Numbered from the stretch's first letter, positions 1-13,892 are shown. The stretch is 64,000 nt of DNA from Spirometra erinaceieuropaei (GCA_902702965.1 CACRXP010000006.1:1496548-1560547), one strand, 5' to 3'. Notes: generated by a model from the sequence alone, not told the origin. Numbers and translations are program-made.

Positions 1-924
1 CCTATGGGCCTCTTACCGCGAGCACTACCAAAGCGCAGAATGGGCTATTGAGCAAGTGCTTTGGTGTCTTTTCTGTTTGAAGGAATGTTTTAGAAAGACT
101 TGCTGAGTTTCGTTCATTTTAAAACAACAGGTCTCGAGTTTTTGCGTATTCCTTTCCGTTTCTTTCCCTGTCATGCAAGAAGCCAGGTTATCACAAGCCC
201 TGACTGTTACCCTCGAATATACTGAACGAATGGATGCACTTTCGACCCCGTTTCGCAAACCTGTAAATCTCCACGTTTTTGCCTAAGCTCAGCGTCACCG
301 AGGGACCGGTTTGGCCCTGACTATTCACTTCACCAACTGATTGCTCTGAATGACACTTCTGTCCTCTAGTTCACCAGAACTCATGCGACTTCAAGTGACC
401 TCCTTAAGTGGACCTCTCTCCCCAGAGACTGGTTGGTATGGAAATAATCTCAAGTTAAATCCCATGGGTTGACATGTTGAATTTTACATAAAGTCGTCCT
501 CGGTCATCTGCAAAAATAACACTCTGAAAATCGCTACTTAGTTAGTGTATTCAGCTTTTATTGATTTTCTAGTGCTTGTATAAATTCAACCGCATTCTCA
601 ACAAATGATGCATAAAACATTGATTTACCCCTATTCATTTTTAAACACTTACGCCCTCAGTTTCCCTAGTGAAGGAGGGACGTTTTCCGGTTTTTAAAAT
701 ATCGGCAGTTATGAATCTTTTCGAAAGCTGGCCTGATCTCCTGTGTGTCCCTGCACCTACATGTTTTCCAGCGCTGGTTCTAGAATGGTCGCCTCAATCC
801 ATGTTCATTACAACACTTTATGATCATGGGGAAACCTCATTATAACGTTACGAACGTTAACTTCGTTCTGTTTTAGGAAGCTCAGGTTTTATTTCAATTA
901 CTACGAAAATTAATAAATTCTTGG
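1..924. other. No gene seen; partly decayed family A-like DNA
   Basis: AT-rich. 475-650 weakly resembles family A internal sequence (TCATCTGCAAAAATAACACT, GCATAAAACATTGATTT). No exon or RNA gene is supportable. Confidence 0.5.
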
Positions 925-1224
925 TCAGATGTGGTTATGTGGCCTCACTTGAAGCAAACAAACCCCAGCCGCCTGTAATACGGGAAGGTGGTAATAGGAG
1001 GTTCTTAAAGATGGAGCCGGGCAACGCATAGGCGAAGAGGTCAAGTGATTGTACGCAAAACAACAGCTATTCAGAATGCGAGCTAGTACTTTGAGTTGCT
1101 GAAAAACAGTTGTTCTAACCCCTAGCCCTAACCTCTAACCATAACCATAATCTGACCCCTGACCCTGACCCCAACCCCAACAGTATTGTGTCCATCAGGT
1201 GGGTCTACATAACCACATCTTACA
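925..1224 (+). mobile_element. Family H MITE with telomere-like interior, short copy
   Basis: Inverted ends GTCAGATGTGGTTATGTGGC (left) and CATAACCACATCTTAC (right). Inside is a C-rich tract of degenerate CCCTAA-type repeats (CCCCTAGCCCTAACCTCTAACC and similar, 1118-1185). Confidence 0.7.
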
Positions 1225-3187
1225 AAATGTTCTGGTAAACAACAAATCACTCACCACCCCTTATGTCGCTTTAGAAACAGGCATAATTTTATGCCAAGTA
1301 TAAAGTGCGTTTGCATGCATTATCCTCATAAAATGCAACTGACTTTGTAGAAAGTTCGAAAATCAATGAAAAACGTACTACCCAAGTTCCCTTCTTTGCC
1401 TGACGGAAAAGGTGCTCGGTCGAAAGACAGTATCCTTCTGCGTACGACCAGGCGTGCGACAACGTTTCATGTTGATTGGTACTGCGGTTTCATTCAAAAC
1501 ATTCTCTCTACCCCAAGACACATTTAAATGCATCAGCCAAGTTTCTGCGACTTCCTGCGAGCTTATGCTATCTCGCCCCGTGTGTGCGTCCACTAGTAAG
1601 CACCTAAGACGTTGTTTCGCATCAGATTCAACGGGCAGCTGCTAGCATCTCCGAAATACTCCCTTCGCACTGCCAAATGCCCAAAAAGTATCAATCGGGA
1701 CACATTATTTACCGGGCCTGTGCAAAAAGAACGCACACTCGCCTTCCGCGTCAACCCCCGCCCCCTAAAAGTACCGATGCGGGCACATTATTTACCGCAG
1801 GTGATGTCAGCAGAGTTTAAGCTTCCGCCAAAGTCCCCACACCTACCCCTGCATCCCTCAGTCAGACCTTCACCAGGACCGCACTTGAAATTTTCACATA
1901 TTGCACACAGAAGTTACGCGCGCGACCAATGCAGGGAGGCTGTAATCTAGTGGTTCCTCCTTTTTGGCGGGGAATCAGTTTTTCCGCTGGGCTTTCTCCC
2001 TTCTGATGTTGATGCAGTCCGCCTCGCTCTCTGAGTGGACGCCTCAGGATCAATCAGAGGTCAGACCGTTAAGCCCTCCAGCGTCAAAACATCGTGCGCA
2101 AGACGGGGGGGGGGAGAACAGCGACTTAGTTATTCATGCCACTGTCACCGACGCCACCCCAAGGGGGGGGGGGGTTCCACCTTGGAAGCAAGGGGCGGGG
2201 TCCATTGCTTTTATTGTCTGTCGACTTATATTGGCAGGATTTGTCGGGATGAGCATTGTTCACCGGATTATTGTTCACTGTTCCGGTAATAACGAGCGTA
2301 CGGAGAGAATATATGAGGGGGGAAGCGATGGGAGAGATTGGCCAAAAGAGGCATCTCCCAGTTTTAGAAGGTTTTTTCAATTCGTGAATATTTTTAAATG
2401 CGACCTGCGGCTGCACTTATGTTTATGGTTTCCGAACTATATGCCATACTCTTCATATTTGGTGAACATCATTAGTTTTTTATTCTATTTATAAGATGAC
2501 ATACATAACTCAAGAAAATTTGCATTAGGTGTGGACAACGTTTTATACTCCATAAAGAACATTACTAGGCTAACGTATAGGATGCAATTTAAACAGACGT
2601 CTCACGGTCTTCAGAACTTCATAACTTTAGGCCATTTTAAAATCGAAAAATACCGTTTCTGTTGGTAGAAAATTTGGATAAAATATAATTTGCCACGGTA
2701 TAAGTAAAAAAAGAATGTTTTTGCTGTTTCTCTGTAGAATAAGTCTGGATTTATAAGGGCATCAAAAAGTAATGGAGCAAATTCATTATTTTAAGTAACC
2801 GCTTATATTGAGTTTGACTCCTGTAATCGGCCGGAAGGCGCGCATTCAATGGCTGGCATTCTGGTTTGGCTGAAATATTTTTGGTGTTAAGTTGAATGAT
2901 ACCTAGTATTACAATCCCATCTAAATAAGCCTATATAACCGAGACAAGTGAGCCCTACGTCTGCGATAATTTTGCAGGTGAATGGCGTCCTATCATGTGG
3001 TCTGCGATCTTCATTTGTTAAAAGCCATCGGCCGATTTCGTAAGCCAGCGCATCCCACGCTTCCCACCTTTTGATAACCTATTCCATCTACTCTGCTGGA
3101 CTGTACTTTTGGGAAGAAGACTTCAGTTATACAGGACCTCAAACTCCATTAAAATAACCACCGCTTTTTTTCATCTGTACATATTTG
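1225..3187. other. No supportable gene
   Basis: Open frames of up to 176 codons at 1964-2494 lack an ATG at a sensible place and run over G-runs (2104-2112, 2163-2173). 2570-2870 looks like decayed family A. Nothing recognised. Confidence 0.5.
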
Positions 3188-3400
3188 TATCGATGTGCTA
3201 TCTCACGAAATCTTAGCCGAAATCCTGAAATGTGTTTTCGACTGCTGAAGTAGGATTGTGATATTAGTTACCGTACCGCATAATCCCATATTAACTTCTT
3301 TTCGGTCGTCTGCAAAAGCTGCACTTTGCGAAAACTGACTACGTTTACAGTGAGTGACCGATCCCATGAAATGTTGGCCAAAATTCCGGAATACGTTTTC

Positions 3401-6400
3401 GAGTTGGAAGGATTACATAAGTGGGGTTGTAATATTGATTATCTGGCGGCATAATGCAGTATTATTTCGGACTTGCCAGAATGCCAGCTTTTGAATGTAC
3501 TTCTTCTTAATCTCCTGCAGAAACCACATCGGTAAAAAATGACTACTTATTTAGCATGCATTTTTCACATTGGTTTTCGATGGTCTTATAAATTGGAATA
3601 TATGTGACAGAAACCATGCACGACAGTGTGCTTTCATGTACTTTTTTGGTGGTAAATTACACTGTCTTTACACTTTATAGCCAAAAAATTGTATATTTAA
3701 GTTTTGGAAGAGTTTTTACTTATGAGATTTTTAAGACCGTGCGGTGTCCATGCATATATCATCGCGCATGTCCGTTTACCAGTGCGCCTCATGAAGTGTA
3801 CAACATAGTCCGTATCCATCGCAAACATTTATGCACTCTATATGTTATCTCCTTCAAAGCATAGAGGGATATGTGATGTTCCTCACGCGGAAAGCGTACC
3901 CTTCGTAGACCGAAATCGCTAAACGCTAATGCAACAGCTGATCGAATTCGAAATTAATCAGGAATCAAGACACTTTTTCGAAACTTAAATATACACTTGG
4001 TATAAAATGTAAAAAATATGATTTTCAACCAAATTAATAAAAGAAACCATACTTTTGTGCACGTTTTCTGAAAAATATATTTGAATTTATATGGCCATCG
4101 AAAATCCCTGTTAAAAATGCATGCTAAATAAGTAGTCATCTTTTGTCGACCTTTGGATGAACTTCTTTTCAATCTTCTGCAGAAGCCTTTGCATTTTATG
4201 CTTGAAGACAGGGCATATTTATGTTTTAAAAAGTTTTCAAATATACGATTTTTAAGACCGTGCAATGTGCATTCATAGGACATTGTACCTGTGTATTTAC
4301 CAATGCTCCTCATGAAATGTTTAACAATGTCCACCCTCATTGCGAAAATTTACGAACTCTAAATGGTATTTTCGTAGAGGCATAGAGGAATACATTATTT
4401 TCCTTGCGCAGAAAGCATGCGCCATGTAGACTGGAACCGCTAGACGCCAATGAAACGGCCGATCTTGCTTAAAATTATTCGGGAATTAGAAGACTTTTTA
4501 AAACATAAATATACCCTGTCTTCAAGTATAAAGTGCAAAGGCGGCATGATTTGCTACCGAATGAGTAGAAAAAAGCATATTTTTGTGCATCCTTTCCATA
4601 AAATATATTTGAATTTCTATGGCCACCGGAAATAAATGCGAAAAATGCATGCTACTTAAGTAGCCATTTTTTCCCGAGTGCATTTTCTTCAAGAGATCGA
4701 AAAGAAGTGCATTCAAAAGCCGACATCCTGGCGAGTCTGAAATATTACTGGATTATGCCGCTAGATAATCAGTATTACAACCCTTCTTAGGTAATCCTTC
4801 CGAATCGAAAACGCATTTCAGAATTTCGGCCAACATTTCATGAGATCGGTCTAACTTTCATCATTGATTTTCGATGTTAGCATGCATGCGCTCGTTTGCG
4901 CATTTGGTAGAAAATGACGTTTTTTAAAACTGTGCACCTGAGGAAAGAATATATTCTTCTTCCTAGACAGTTTCTAATTATGCGATTTTTATATTTATTG
5001 ATGCCGCTGGTTCACATCCACTGCAAAACGCATGGCATTACATGATTCACCCTGCACGGAAAATATACAACTTGTAGTTTGTAAACCCTTAGTGCAAGTT
5101 TAACTGCAGGTCAGATTCAAAATTATTCGGAAATTGAAAAAGTTCTAACAAACCGAATTATACTCCCCTTTCAAGCATATTTTTCACGAGAACAACCTGA
5201 GGCTCTTAACAACGGCAAACTACAGTGAGTGACCTATCTCATGAAATGTTGGCCGAAATTCTGAAATGCGTTTTCGATTAGGAAAGATTACCTAGGTTGG
5301 GTTTTAATATTGATTACTTTGAGGGGTAATTCTATAATATCCCGGATTCCGCAGGATGTCGGCTTTTGAATATACTGCTTTTCAATCTCCTGTAAAACCA
5401 CACTCGACAAAAAATGAGTTGGAAGGATTACATAAGTGGGGTTGTAATAATGATTATCTAGCGGCCTAATGCAGTAATATTTCGGACTTGCCAGAATGCC
5501 AACTTTTTAATGCACTTCTTCTTAATCTCCTGCAGAAACCACATCGGTAAAAAATGACTACTTATTTAGCATGCATTTTTCACATTGGTTTTCGATGGTC
5601 TTATAAATTGGAATATATGTGACAGAAACCATGCACGACAGTGTGCTTTCATGTACTTTTTTGGTGGTAAATTACACTGTCTTTACACTTTATAGCCAAA
5701 AAATTGTATATTTAAGTTTTGGAAGAGTTTTTACTTATGAGATTTTTAAGACCGTGCGGTGTCCATGCATATATCATCGCGCATGTCCGTTTACCAGTGC
5801 GCCTCATGAAGTGTACAACATAGTCCGTATCCATCGCAAACATTTATGCACTCTATATGTTATCTCCTTCAAAGCATAGAGGGATATGTGATGTTCCTCA
5901 CGCGGAAAGCGTACCCTTCGTAGACCGAAATCGCTAAACGCTAATGCAACAGCTGATCGAATTCGAAATTAATCAGGAATCAAGACACTTTTTCGAAACT
6001 TAAATATACACTTGGTATAAAATGTAAAAAATATGATTTTCAACCAAATTAATAAAAGAAACCATACTTTTGTGCACGTTTTCTGAAAAATATATTTGAA
6101 TTTATATGGCCATCGAAAATCCCTGTTAAAAATGCATGCTAAATAAGTAGTCATCTTTTGTCGACCTTTGGATGAACTTCTTTTCAATCTTCTGCAGAAG
6201 CCTTTGCATTTTATGCTTGAAGACAGGGCATATTTATGTTTTAAAAAGTTTTCAAATATACGATTTTTAAGACCGTGCAATGTGCATTCATAGGACATTG
6301 TACCTGTGTATTTACCAATGCTCCTCATGAAATGTTTAACAATGTCCACCCTCATTGCGAAAATTCACGAACTCTAAATGGTATTTTCGTAAAGGCATAG

Positions 6401-7417
6401 AGGAATACATTATTTTCCTTGCGCAGAAAGCATGCGCCATGTAGACTGGAACCGCTAGACGCCAATGAAACGGCCGATCTTGCTTAAAATTATTCGGGAA
6501 TTAGAAGACTTTTTAAAACATAAATATACCCTGTCTTCAAGTATAAAGTGCAAAGGCGGCATGATTTGCTACCGAATGAGTAGAAGAAAGCATATTTTTG
6601 GGCGCTCACCGATTTCTATGGCCATTGGAAATAAATGCGAAAAATGCATGCTACTTAAGTAGCCATTTTTTACCCAGTGCAACTTCTTCAAAAGATCGAA
6701 GAGGAATGCATTCAAAATCCAACATCCTGGCGAGTCTGAAAGATTACTGGATTATGCCGCTAGATAATCAATTTTACAACCCTACTTAAGTAATCCTTCC
6801 AAATCGAAAACGCATTTCAGAATTTCGGCCAACATTTCGTGAGATCGGTCTAACTTTTATCATTTATTTTCGGTGTTCTCATGCATGCGCTAGCTTGCGC
6901 ATTTGGTAGAAAATGACGTTTTTAAAACTGTGTACTTGAGGAAAGGGTATATTCTTCTTCTTAGACAGTTTCTAACTATGCTACTTTTATATTTATTGAT
7001 GCCGCTGGTCCACATCCACTGCAAAACGCATGGCAAAATATGATTCACCCTACACGGAAAATAAACAACTTGTAGTTTGTAAACCCTTAGTGCAAGTTTA
7101 ACTGCAGGTCAGATTCAAAACTATTCGGAAATTGAAAAAGTTCTAAAAAACCGAATTATACTCCCCTTTCAAGCATATTTTTCACGAGAACAACCTGAGG
7201 CTCTTAACAACGGCAAACTACAGTGAGTGACCTATCTCATGAAATGTTGGCCGAAATTCTGAAATGCGTTTTCGATTAGGAAAGATTACCTAGGTTGGGT
7301 TTTAATATTGATTACTTTGAGGGGTAATTCTATAATATCCCGGATTCTGCAGGATGTCGGCTTTTGAATATACTGCTTTTCAATCTCCTGTAAAACCGCA
7401 CTGGATAAAAAATGACT
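3401..7417 (+). repeat. Tandem duplication, unit 2,015 bp
   Basis: Positions 3401-5415 and 5416-~7417 are two head-to-tail copies with a constant offset of 2,015 at the left side. The boundary is sharp: the sequence before 3401 (ACGTTTTC) differs from that before 5416 (ACAAAAAAT), while GAGTTGGAAGGATTACATAA follows both. The first ~1.17 kb is almost identical (only scattered single-base changes). The second part is more diverged, including replacement of about 24 bp near 4590 by an unrelated 11 bp near 6600. Confidence 0.85.
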
Positions 7418-8176
7418 ACTTAATAGCATGCATTTTTTGCACTGATTTTCGATGGTCGTATAAATCCAAGTATATTTTATAGAAGATATGCACAAAGATA
7501 TTCTTTCTTTCCCTCGTTTGATTTAGAATCACGTCAACGTTATATTCTATACTCGAAGAAAGGGTATATTTAGGTTTTAGAAAAGTTTTCTAATTCCCGA
7601 ATAATTTCGAGCCTGACCAGCCGTTGCATTAGCTCCTAGTGATTTCGGTCTTTACGGTGCATGCGGTCCGCTTAAGGAAAATCATATATTCCTCTATGCC
7701 TTTAAGAAGATATCATATAGAGTTCATAAAATTTTGCAATGGATGCGGACAGGCACGATGCTGTAGGGCATTGCTGTAGGGCATTGCACGGTCGCAAAAA
7801 ATCTCATAATCAGAAACTTTTTCAAAACCTAATTATACTCCTTCTTCGAGTATAAAACATGAAGTTGACGTGATTCTCTATCAAGCGGGTGGAAGAAAGA
7901 ATATCTTTGTGCGTATCTTCTATAAAATATATTTGAAGTTATACGGCCATCAATGCAAAAATGCATGCTACTTAAGTAGTCATTTTCTTACCAAGTATGG
8001 TTTCTTCAGGAGGTCAAAATAAAGTGCAATTAAAAGCCGATATCCTGTCGAGTCCGAGATGTTATAGGATTACGCCGCAAAATAGTCAGTATTACAACCG
8101 CACCTAAGTTATCCTTCCTAATCGAAAATGCATTTCAGAATTTTGGCCAACATTTCATGAGATCGGTCACTCACTG
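7221..8176. mobile_element. Family A element, full length (956 bp)
   Basis: Begins CAGTGAGTGACCTATCTCAT and ends with its inverted complement GATCGGTCACTCACTG. TA precedes the left end; TT follows the right. The two halves are imperfect inverted repeats for several hundred bases. No transposase frame is seen. Confidence 0.75.
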
Positions 8177-10819
8177 TTTATCCCCGGGGAGGCCGTAGCC
8201 ACAGCACAGACGTCAAAATCCCGTGAACCAAGAAGGGGATTTGGGAAGTTTATCGTCTGCCGCATTCTGTCTGTTCACAGGCTACGTCATTTGTTGATGA
8301 AATACGACTGTCTCGCATGGTAGTGGAGGATCTGGGAGGAGTGCTTGCTCTTTTATCCTGACGACAAAAGACGGACTATGAGTGATTCACGTTTTTCTCT
8401 ATAGAGCCATTGTAGGTGGTCGTATAGCGACTAGGCACCAGCAGTCGAGAAATATTTCTGATAGGGGCAAACCAGGCTTTACATATGTAATCCTGCCTGA
8501 CTTCAAAATAACCCTTAAAGTACGCAAAAACGTTGGCTACTTTTTCTAAACTACCGATTTATTATGCGGCGACATATTTGAGTTTATTGATCCGGCTTTC
8601 AAAGCATTCCACTTCCCCTCTCCCTCCCCTCTCCCTCCCGAACTGCTACAAGAGATTATGAATTTCAGGGCTTCTGTCCGTCGCAGAAGCCAATTTCGCG
8701 CACAATTAACCCACTTCTAGTACTGCGCAGATGTTGTCGCGGCAGGACTGCTGAAGTCATTGCCGATCCGACCTGCACGCGTGCAGCCCGTTTACCGTTC
8801 AATGCCCCCTCCCCATCCCACCCCCACTGGGCAATCCCCAAGTGCGTCTTGCTGTAGCCGAATTTCATGGGGTTGGCAGCGAGCGCGTGGGCAGGGATCT
8901 GGTACTGCCTGCCATCTACCCAGCCCCACGCACACATCCACTAATACTCAGAATACCTGAACGGCCTGTCCTGCTCCGCTCCCAGCCTTTACTTGCATAC
9001 CACATTTGCACACACACGCGCGAACGCATGCTTGTCCACAGCGATGGCCAGGACGAAATCCAATCGGTGAGTGAAACCTGTGCGAACTCGTCTGATGATC
9101 ACTAGTTCATCACGAGGCCGGGGGGAGAGAGGAGGTCCTCGTGTAGCCGCCTCTAATGAAGCTGCAGCTCTTTGCCCCATTCTGCAGTTCTGACGCGCCT
9201 GGAAGCTGGCACGTGTCGTCCACTAGGCAAGTCTTGAGGAGGTTTTGGGTGGACCAATCAGTTGGCAGAACAAGTACCTGTCAGGTGATTGGCTGACGCT
9301 ACGCTATCGGCTTGTGCTGACGGGTTGCCCTACCAATTCTCACGAAAATGACAGCGCATTGCCAAGGCCATGCGGCAAAATGGTGTATCCACTGGTAACC
9401 GAATTGTCGGCAGGACAAGCCCAAGCAACGTCGCCTTCGTGTAACTACGACTAGGAAGGTGGGTTGGCTCTTCAGTGGCTAACGGATCAGTTGCAGCGTC
9501 TTGATTGGATCACGCGAGAAGGAAGGGGGCAGAGGGAGAGGTGGAATTCGAATCTGTGAAGGACGGTGGTCGCTGTGGGTCCCTGACCGCCAGTGACACT
9601 AGCGGGTGGTTTGAGTCACGGACCGAGGAACCTAGGTTTGAGCGCTCGTTCTTGCGACTTGGGGCTGGGCTGTTGCTAGCTAGCGGCCGTCTTCAGTTCT
9701 CTTCCAAGCACGCTCATTATGTCTGCTGTTGGCTAACTGGTCAACCTATACAGTCGACACCAGATTTCAATTAAAAATTAATTTAACTCTTCAAAAATGC
9801 TTTCGAATATGAAAATTTGGCTATGTGAATCCACGAGGAATAAAACATAACTTCAAGTCCATCTGAGCACATTTGTCTGGAAAAGTGATTACATGAGCAA
9901 TATTGCAATAACTCTGACGCACTTGAATCTATCACGACACGCTGGATGCCGTGACTCAGAATGTTTTCAAGTGATGAACTGTTTCGGTTCCTGTAGTCAT
10001 TGCTGTCTGTACATAGGGTGGCTAACTGGAGGACAAAGAATCGAGCTTACCGGCTCCTTCTTAATGTGACCTTTACGGCACTCTCGCTGACGTGAGCTCC
10101 GAGTTGTCTTCACAGAAGTCCGGATACGTGTTTTGGGAACCAGGTTGTGTATGGCACGCATAGACGGGATGTCTGGCCTTCTTCCAGATCTAACCTCCAG
10201 TCGTCTTGACATTGTCTCGTCATCGGAGAGGGTGCGCCAGATGCGTCGGCGCCCAGTCCGTCGTGGGGGGCACGTTGGACGTGGTCGCACGCGACGATGG
10301 AACTGCCAGCCATTTTGTCCCTGCATATCGGAGTTGCGATCTCATTTAAACCGTACCTTCTACTTAAAAGAACTTTGACAGATTTCGACCTAATTTTCAC
10401 TAGAATAAGTCGGTTTGAAGCGAACGTGCTTATCCAATTAGTTGTCGTCAGGTGTACTACTTTTTATGCGATAAAGTTATAAGCGTTGGAAATCCGTGGT
10501 AGCTGGTAGATAGGAAAAGACCTGTAGCCTGCACGCATGCATGAAGTGATTAGAAGAGAGGGTCGAGGAACGGAATTTCAATCGCCAAGGTGTCCCGAGT
10601 GGGATGGGGCAGTCAGAGGCGAGGTTGGCTTAACAGCCGGGTTGCTGAAGAAGCATTTGCAAGCTTTAGAACGTGCAACAGGACATGGACATGCTCCAAG
10701 GCCAAATGACCCGGGTTCAACCCTCAAATCTTTCTGTTTTGAGCCTCTGGCTGATGAGGAGGATGACATCATTAGCCAGACGCTCAACGCAGGAGGACCT
10801 GAGGGTTGAAATCCGGCCA
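8177..10819. other. Unassigned region
   Basis: Moderately GC-rich. A CCCTCTCCCTC duplication is at 8616-8638. Many opposed short frames (10000-10400) suggest GC-rich noncoding or old repeat DNA. No domain is recognised. Confidence 0.45.
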
Positions 10820-11165
10820 TGCGGCCATGGAGTCATCCTCCTCCTTCTGACCCATTTTCTTGTTGTTGGTTAAAATGCTGGCCAAGTGTCTGTTGTGGAT
10901 CAAGGAGTGTGGTGGTACGCCTAGATGCGGGCCCGCCCGTGCCAGCCACCTACGACCTCTCCCGCCTCCGGTCTCCTTGACTCTGTCTTGACGCCGGATG
11001 CGGGTGGGGTGGAGGAGGAGAGAGTACGGTAGATGCTGTGCAAGCCTATTACCACTGTAAACGTATGCGCACACAAGTCACTATGCCTGTTCTCATCCTG
11101 CTGTGGAGCACACGGTAGACATCATCGACAGCGGGGGTCGAGCTGTCGTCTGTTTGGTGAGGTCA
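10820..11165 (-). repeat. Family C interspersed repeat
   Basis: Family C is a GC-rich ~350-480 bp repeat with the blocks CGACCGTCGTTGCCGACGAT, GACGGTGACTTGTGCGTGAA, TGCACAGCATCTACCGCACT, GTCAAGAAGACCGGAGGCGG and TTGACCAGGATTTT. This copy is reversed. No coding or structural RNA signature is recognised. Confidence 0.65.
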
Positions 11166-12846
11166 AAGTTGCCGGAAACTGCCATTCCGGTCTCCTCTAT
11201 TCGAGGAGCCTTTCATTCATGATACGCACGAGTCTGTTATTGCATGTGAGTAAGACAAGTTAACGGATTTAGTTCTGTTTTCTGTCGTCTTTGAAAATAG
11301 GAAAGCCATTACTTTATTTGTCTCCCGGTTGGTTAATTTGTGATTTGCCAGTATTCTTTTAAATGCAATATGTTACTCAGGGGCGGTTACCGAGCTCACT
11401 AGTTTGTGGCAAAAAATCCTACATCCATTCCCTCGCTGTAGCATGCTGGTTCTAGACTGAACACTATTCTGGTCATTCACCTAAACTATGCTCGTAAAAA
11501 AATTCTTGGCTTCAGTCGTGTATATCTTGGCAGGACCAGAATGTAGGCACCCCCTACACCAGTAATCCAGGTTTAGATGGTTGCTATCTACTTTTTTTGG
11601 GTAGAGGCCTGTGTTTGGTTATCTCAAATAGTTTACTTCCGGCAGTATATTTTTAATATGCATTTCCTTGGACCAATGTTTTAATGGGCGTCTGATCATC
11701 TGCTTCAAATGAAAGTACGGCTAGTGGCAGCGTGAAGCACAAAAGTGCAGAAAAAGCGACCGAAACAATTATATGCGGCAACAGAATGGAGACTGTCTCA
11801 TATTATCATGGTTTAATATTTTGTCCTTATGACGTATACGGTTGTAAGGGACAAGATTCAATACTTTGTGGATGCAGACCTTAATAAGACATGCACAGTT
11901 TGGTTTTGCTGGCACCGTTCTCGCAGCATTATGAACAGTATTCAATGATGACGTCGGAATGGTATTGAGAGTCATGGGATACAGTGTCATATAGGGGTTT
12001 ATTTCAGGAAGGTGGTTACATTTCAGACCAACTTGCATTCTTTTCACTTACTCTTGAGATGAGCATTAATGATATCCTATTATATCAAGACAACGAGTAA
12101 CGAGTCGTTTATTGTGCTAACACTTTTGGAAATTACTTCTACTTCAAAATTTATGCTTGAAGAAAGGTGTTGTTTAGGTTTTTGAGAGTACTTAGTTGTG
12201 GTATTTCTTGAGCAACTCCTAGGAATATTTTTGTGGTCTGTTATTCCAGGTATTTTCAAGTCTGTCCCCTAAGTATGCGATTTGATCCATCTTAATAGCA
12301 ATATCCTCTGAGCATTAGGAGACCCCTTTATAACAGCATATAGGATTATGCAAATCGCGTGTGGTTTGAAAGCCCTAAAAACCAGCAAAAATACAAGTTG
12401 GGTCTTAAAATTTACCAAAATCAATGGGTATTCCGAGACCGAGACTCTGTTTTTCTTCAGCTAAAAAATGATAAGGATATAATTGGCTACAAAATATATT
12501 TAGTGAGTGTTGACGTGCTGAAACTTCATGGTGAGATGCGTGTTAAATAAGTAGCGATATTTTCCGAGTGGAGTTACTGCAAGTGATTGGAAAGATTTCC
12601 TTTCGAAAACCAGCACGACTCCGTGTAGGGATTGGCGGTATTTACTACTCGTTTGTTTATTTATTGACGTTATTATCTTATTTACCTCTAGCCAGGTGTG
12701 CATTTCACTCTAGGTTGCCGAAAGTTACCAATCAAAATTACGCAAGCTTCGCCACCTTCCGTAAATCACCAAGTACTGACTAATTTGGTCGGCTCGATGA
12801 AGTCTCCGAGCTATCCCCCCCCCCCAAAAAAAAAACCTTCTAATTT
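11166..12846. other. Unassigned AT-rich region
   Basis: Decayed family A-like stretches (TTATGCTTGAAGAAAGGTGT near 12152; GAAACTTCATGGTGAGATG near 12525). No exon seen. Confidence 0.45.
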
Positions 12847-13892
12847 CAGTAGATGTACTATCTCGCTAGATTGTGAAATATGTCTTCAATCTGAAAAGAT
12901 TCTTTAGGTAGGGTTGTTATGTTAATTATTCTGCAGCATACTCCCAAAATATTTCATTCACGTCTAAACGCCGGTTTTTGAACTAACTTCTTCTCCGCCG
13001 CCTGCAAAAACTAGGCTTTGCGAAAAATGGTTAATTGTTCTAGAAGGAGGTTCTTACTGATAGCGTTGCGGAACTCACTCGTCCCGTTGTGCCTTGGGCT
13101 CTCTCTCTCTCTCTCGAGCCCCGCCAACAGCAGCACAACGGCGCATGATATAGGCAGAATATCCTTATCAACAAAGACATGCGAGACTGGAATGGCCGTC
13201 TCTGGCTTGCTGGCCGTCGTCAACCAGCCATACCCAACCCCGAGGTGTGAAGCGCCTGGATCTCGACCCCGCGACCTGTCGATTAGACGTCCAGAGCTAC
13301 TAGCCACTAGTTCATGGGCTCGTTGTCCTGTCGATTGCGACTGCGTAAATACAATAGTAGAAGGGCGCTCGCCGATCGCACTACGGAACTCACTCGTCTC
13401 GTCTTTATAACAGACCAAAAAATGTATGATTTGCTTGACCCTGACGGTATACGGTAGGAAATTTAGAAACCCTAAACGCATGTGCAATCGCTGTCGGGAT
13501 TTGAAATTATTTAGGGACTGAAAAACCTATTCGAAATCGAAAGGAACTCCTTCTTCATGTATAAATTATGAAGGAGAAGTGACTGACTACCGAATGAGTA
13601 CGAGAGAGAATATTTTCGTGCATTTATTCTATAAAAATGCGCTTAAATTTAATGGAGCATTGGAAATCAAGGGAAAACAGTCATACTACTTTAATGCTAA
13701 TTTTTACTGACTGCGGTTTTTGCAGGCGGTCGAGAAGAAGCTCATTCAAAAGCCGGCAATTTGGCGTGACGGAAATATCTTGGGACTATGCTGCACGATA
13801 ATCAATTTTTTAAACCCACCTACGTAATTATCTCTAATCGAGAACGCATTTCGGAATTTCGGTTAACATTTCATGAGATAGGCCAAATGCTG
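12847..13892. mobile_element. Family A element carrying a nested SINE
   Basis: The left end is CAGTAGATGTACTATCTC, and the right end is the inverted form ACATTTCATGAGATAGGCC ending near CTG (13892). The internal sequence is typical of family A, but 13046-13412 is a SINE-A copy in minus orientation. The SINE is therefore younger than the element. Confidence 0.7.
13046..13412 (-). mobile_element. SINE-A (tRNA-derived) nested in a family A element
   Basis: SINE-A is a ~350-400 bp repeat with a tRNA-like core (A-box-like GTGGCTCAATGGTTAGG, B-box GAGTTCGAATCTC). The flanks include TGGCCATTCCAGTCTCCCTT, a CT/GA run and GATCGGTGAGCGCCC. This copy is reversed, and the tRNA-like part is near 13255-13345. 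An open frame of 130 codons on the + strand is a by-product of the repeat. Confidence 0.75.

Larger units (their letters stand above)
3188..8180. mobile_element. Cluster of family A elements (long-TIR, Tc1/mariner-like non-autonomous)
   Basis: AT-rich block built from copies of one repeat. Terminal motifs CAGTGAGTGACC(G/T)ATCTCATGAAATG occur at 3348, 5223 and 7221, and the inverted ends (CATTTCATGAGATCGGTC) at about 4838-4860, 6826-6850 and 8153-8176. TA precedes 3348, 5223 and 7221. Internal motifs are shared, for example a CATGCA-containing stretch beside CTACTTAAGTAG-like sequences. Open frames up to 128 codons in the block show no recognisable protein and are repeated in the duplicated unit, so I treat them as noncoding. 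Confidence 0.75.

Noticed and set aside
1964..2494. 176-codon frame with a hydrophobic, signal-peptide-like start
   Set aside because: No ATG in front of the hydrophobic stretch, runs through G-homopolymers, no domain or splice support.
3954..4340. 128-codon reverse-strand frame repeated identically at 5969-6355
   Set aside because: It is identical because the DNA is tandemly duplicated, lies within a noncoding family A element and shows no domain; not treated as a gene.
13018..13410. 130-codon open frame
   Set aside because: Lies almost wholly over a reversed SINE-A copy; the same amino-acid patterns recur wherever the SINE occurs.
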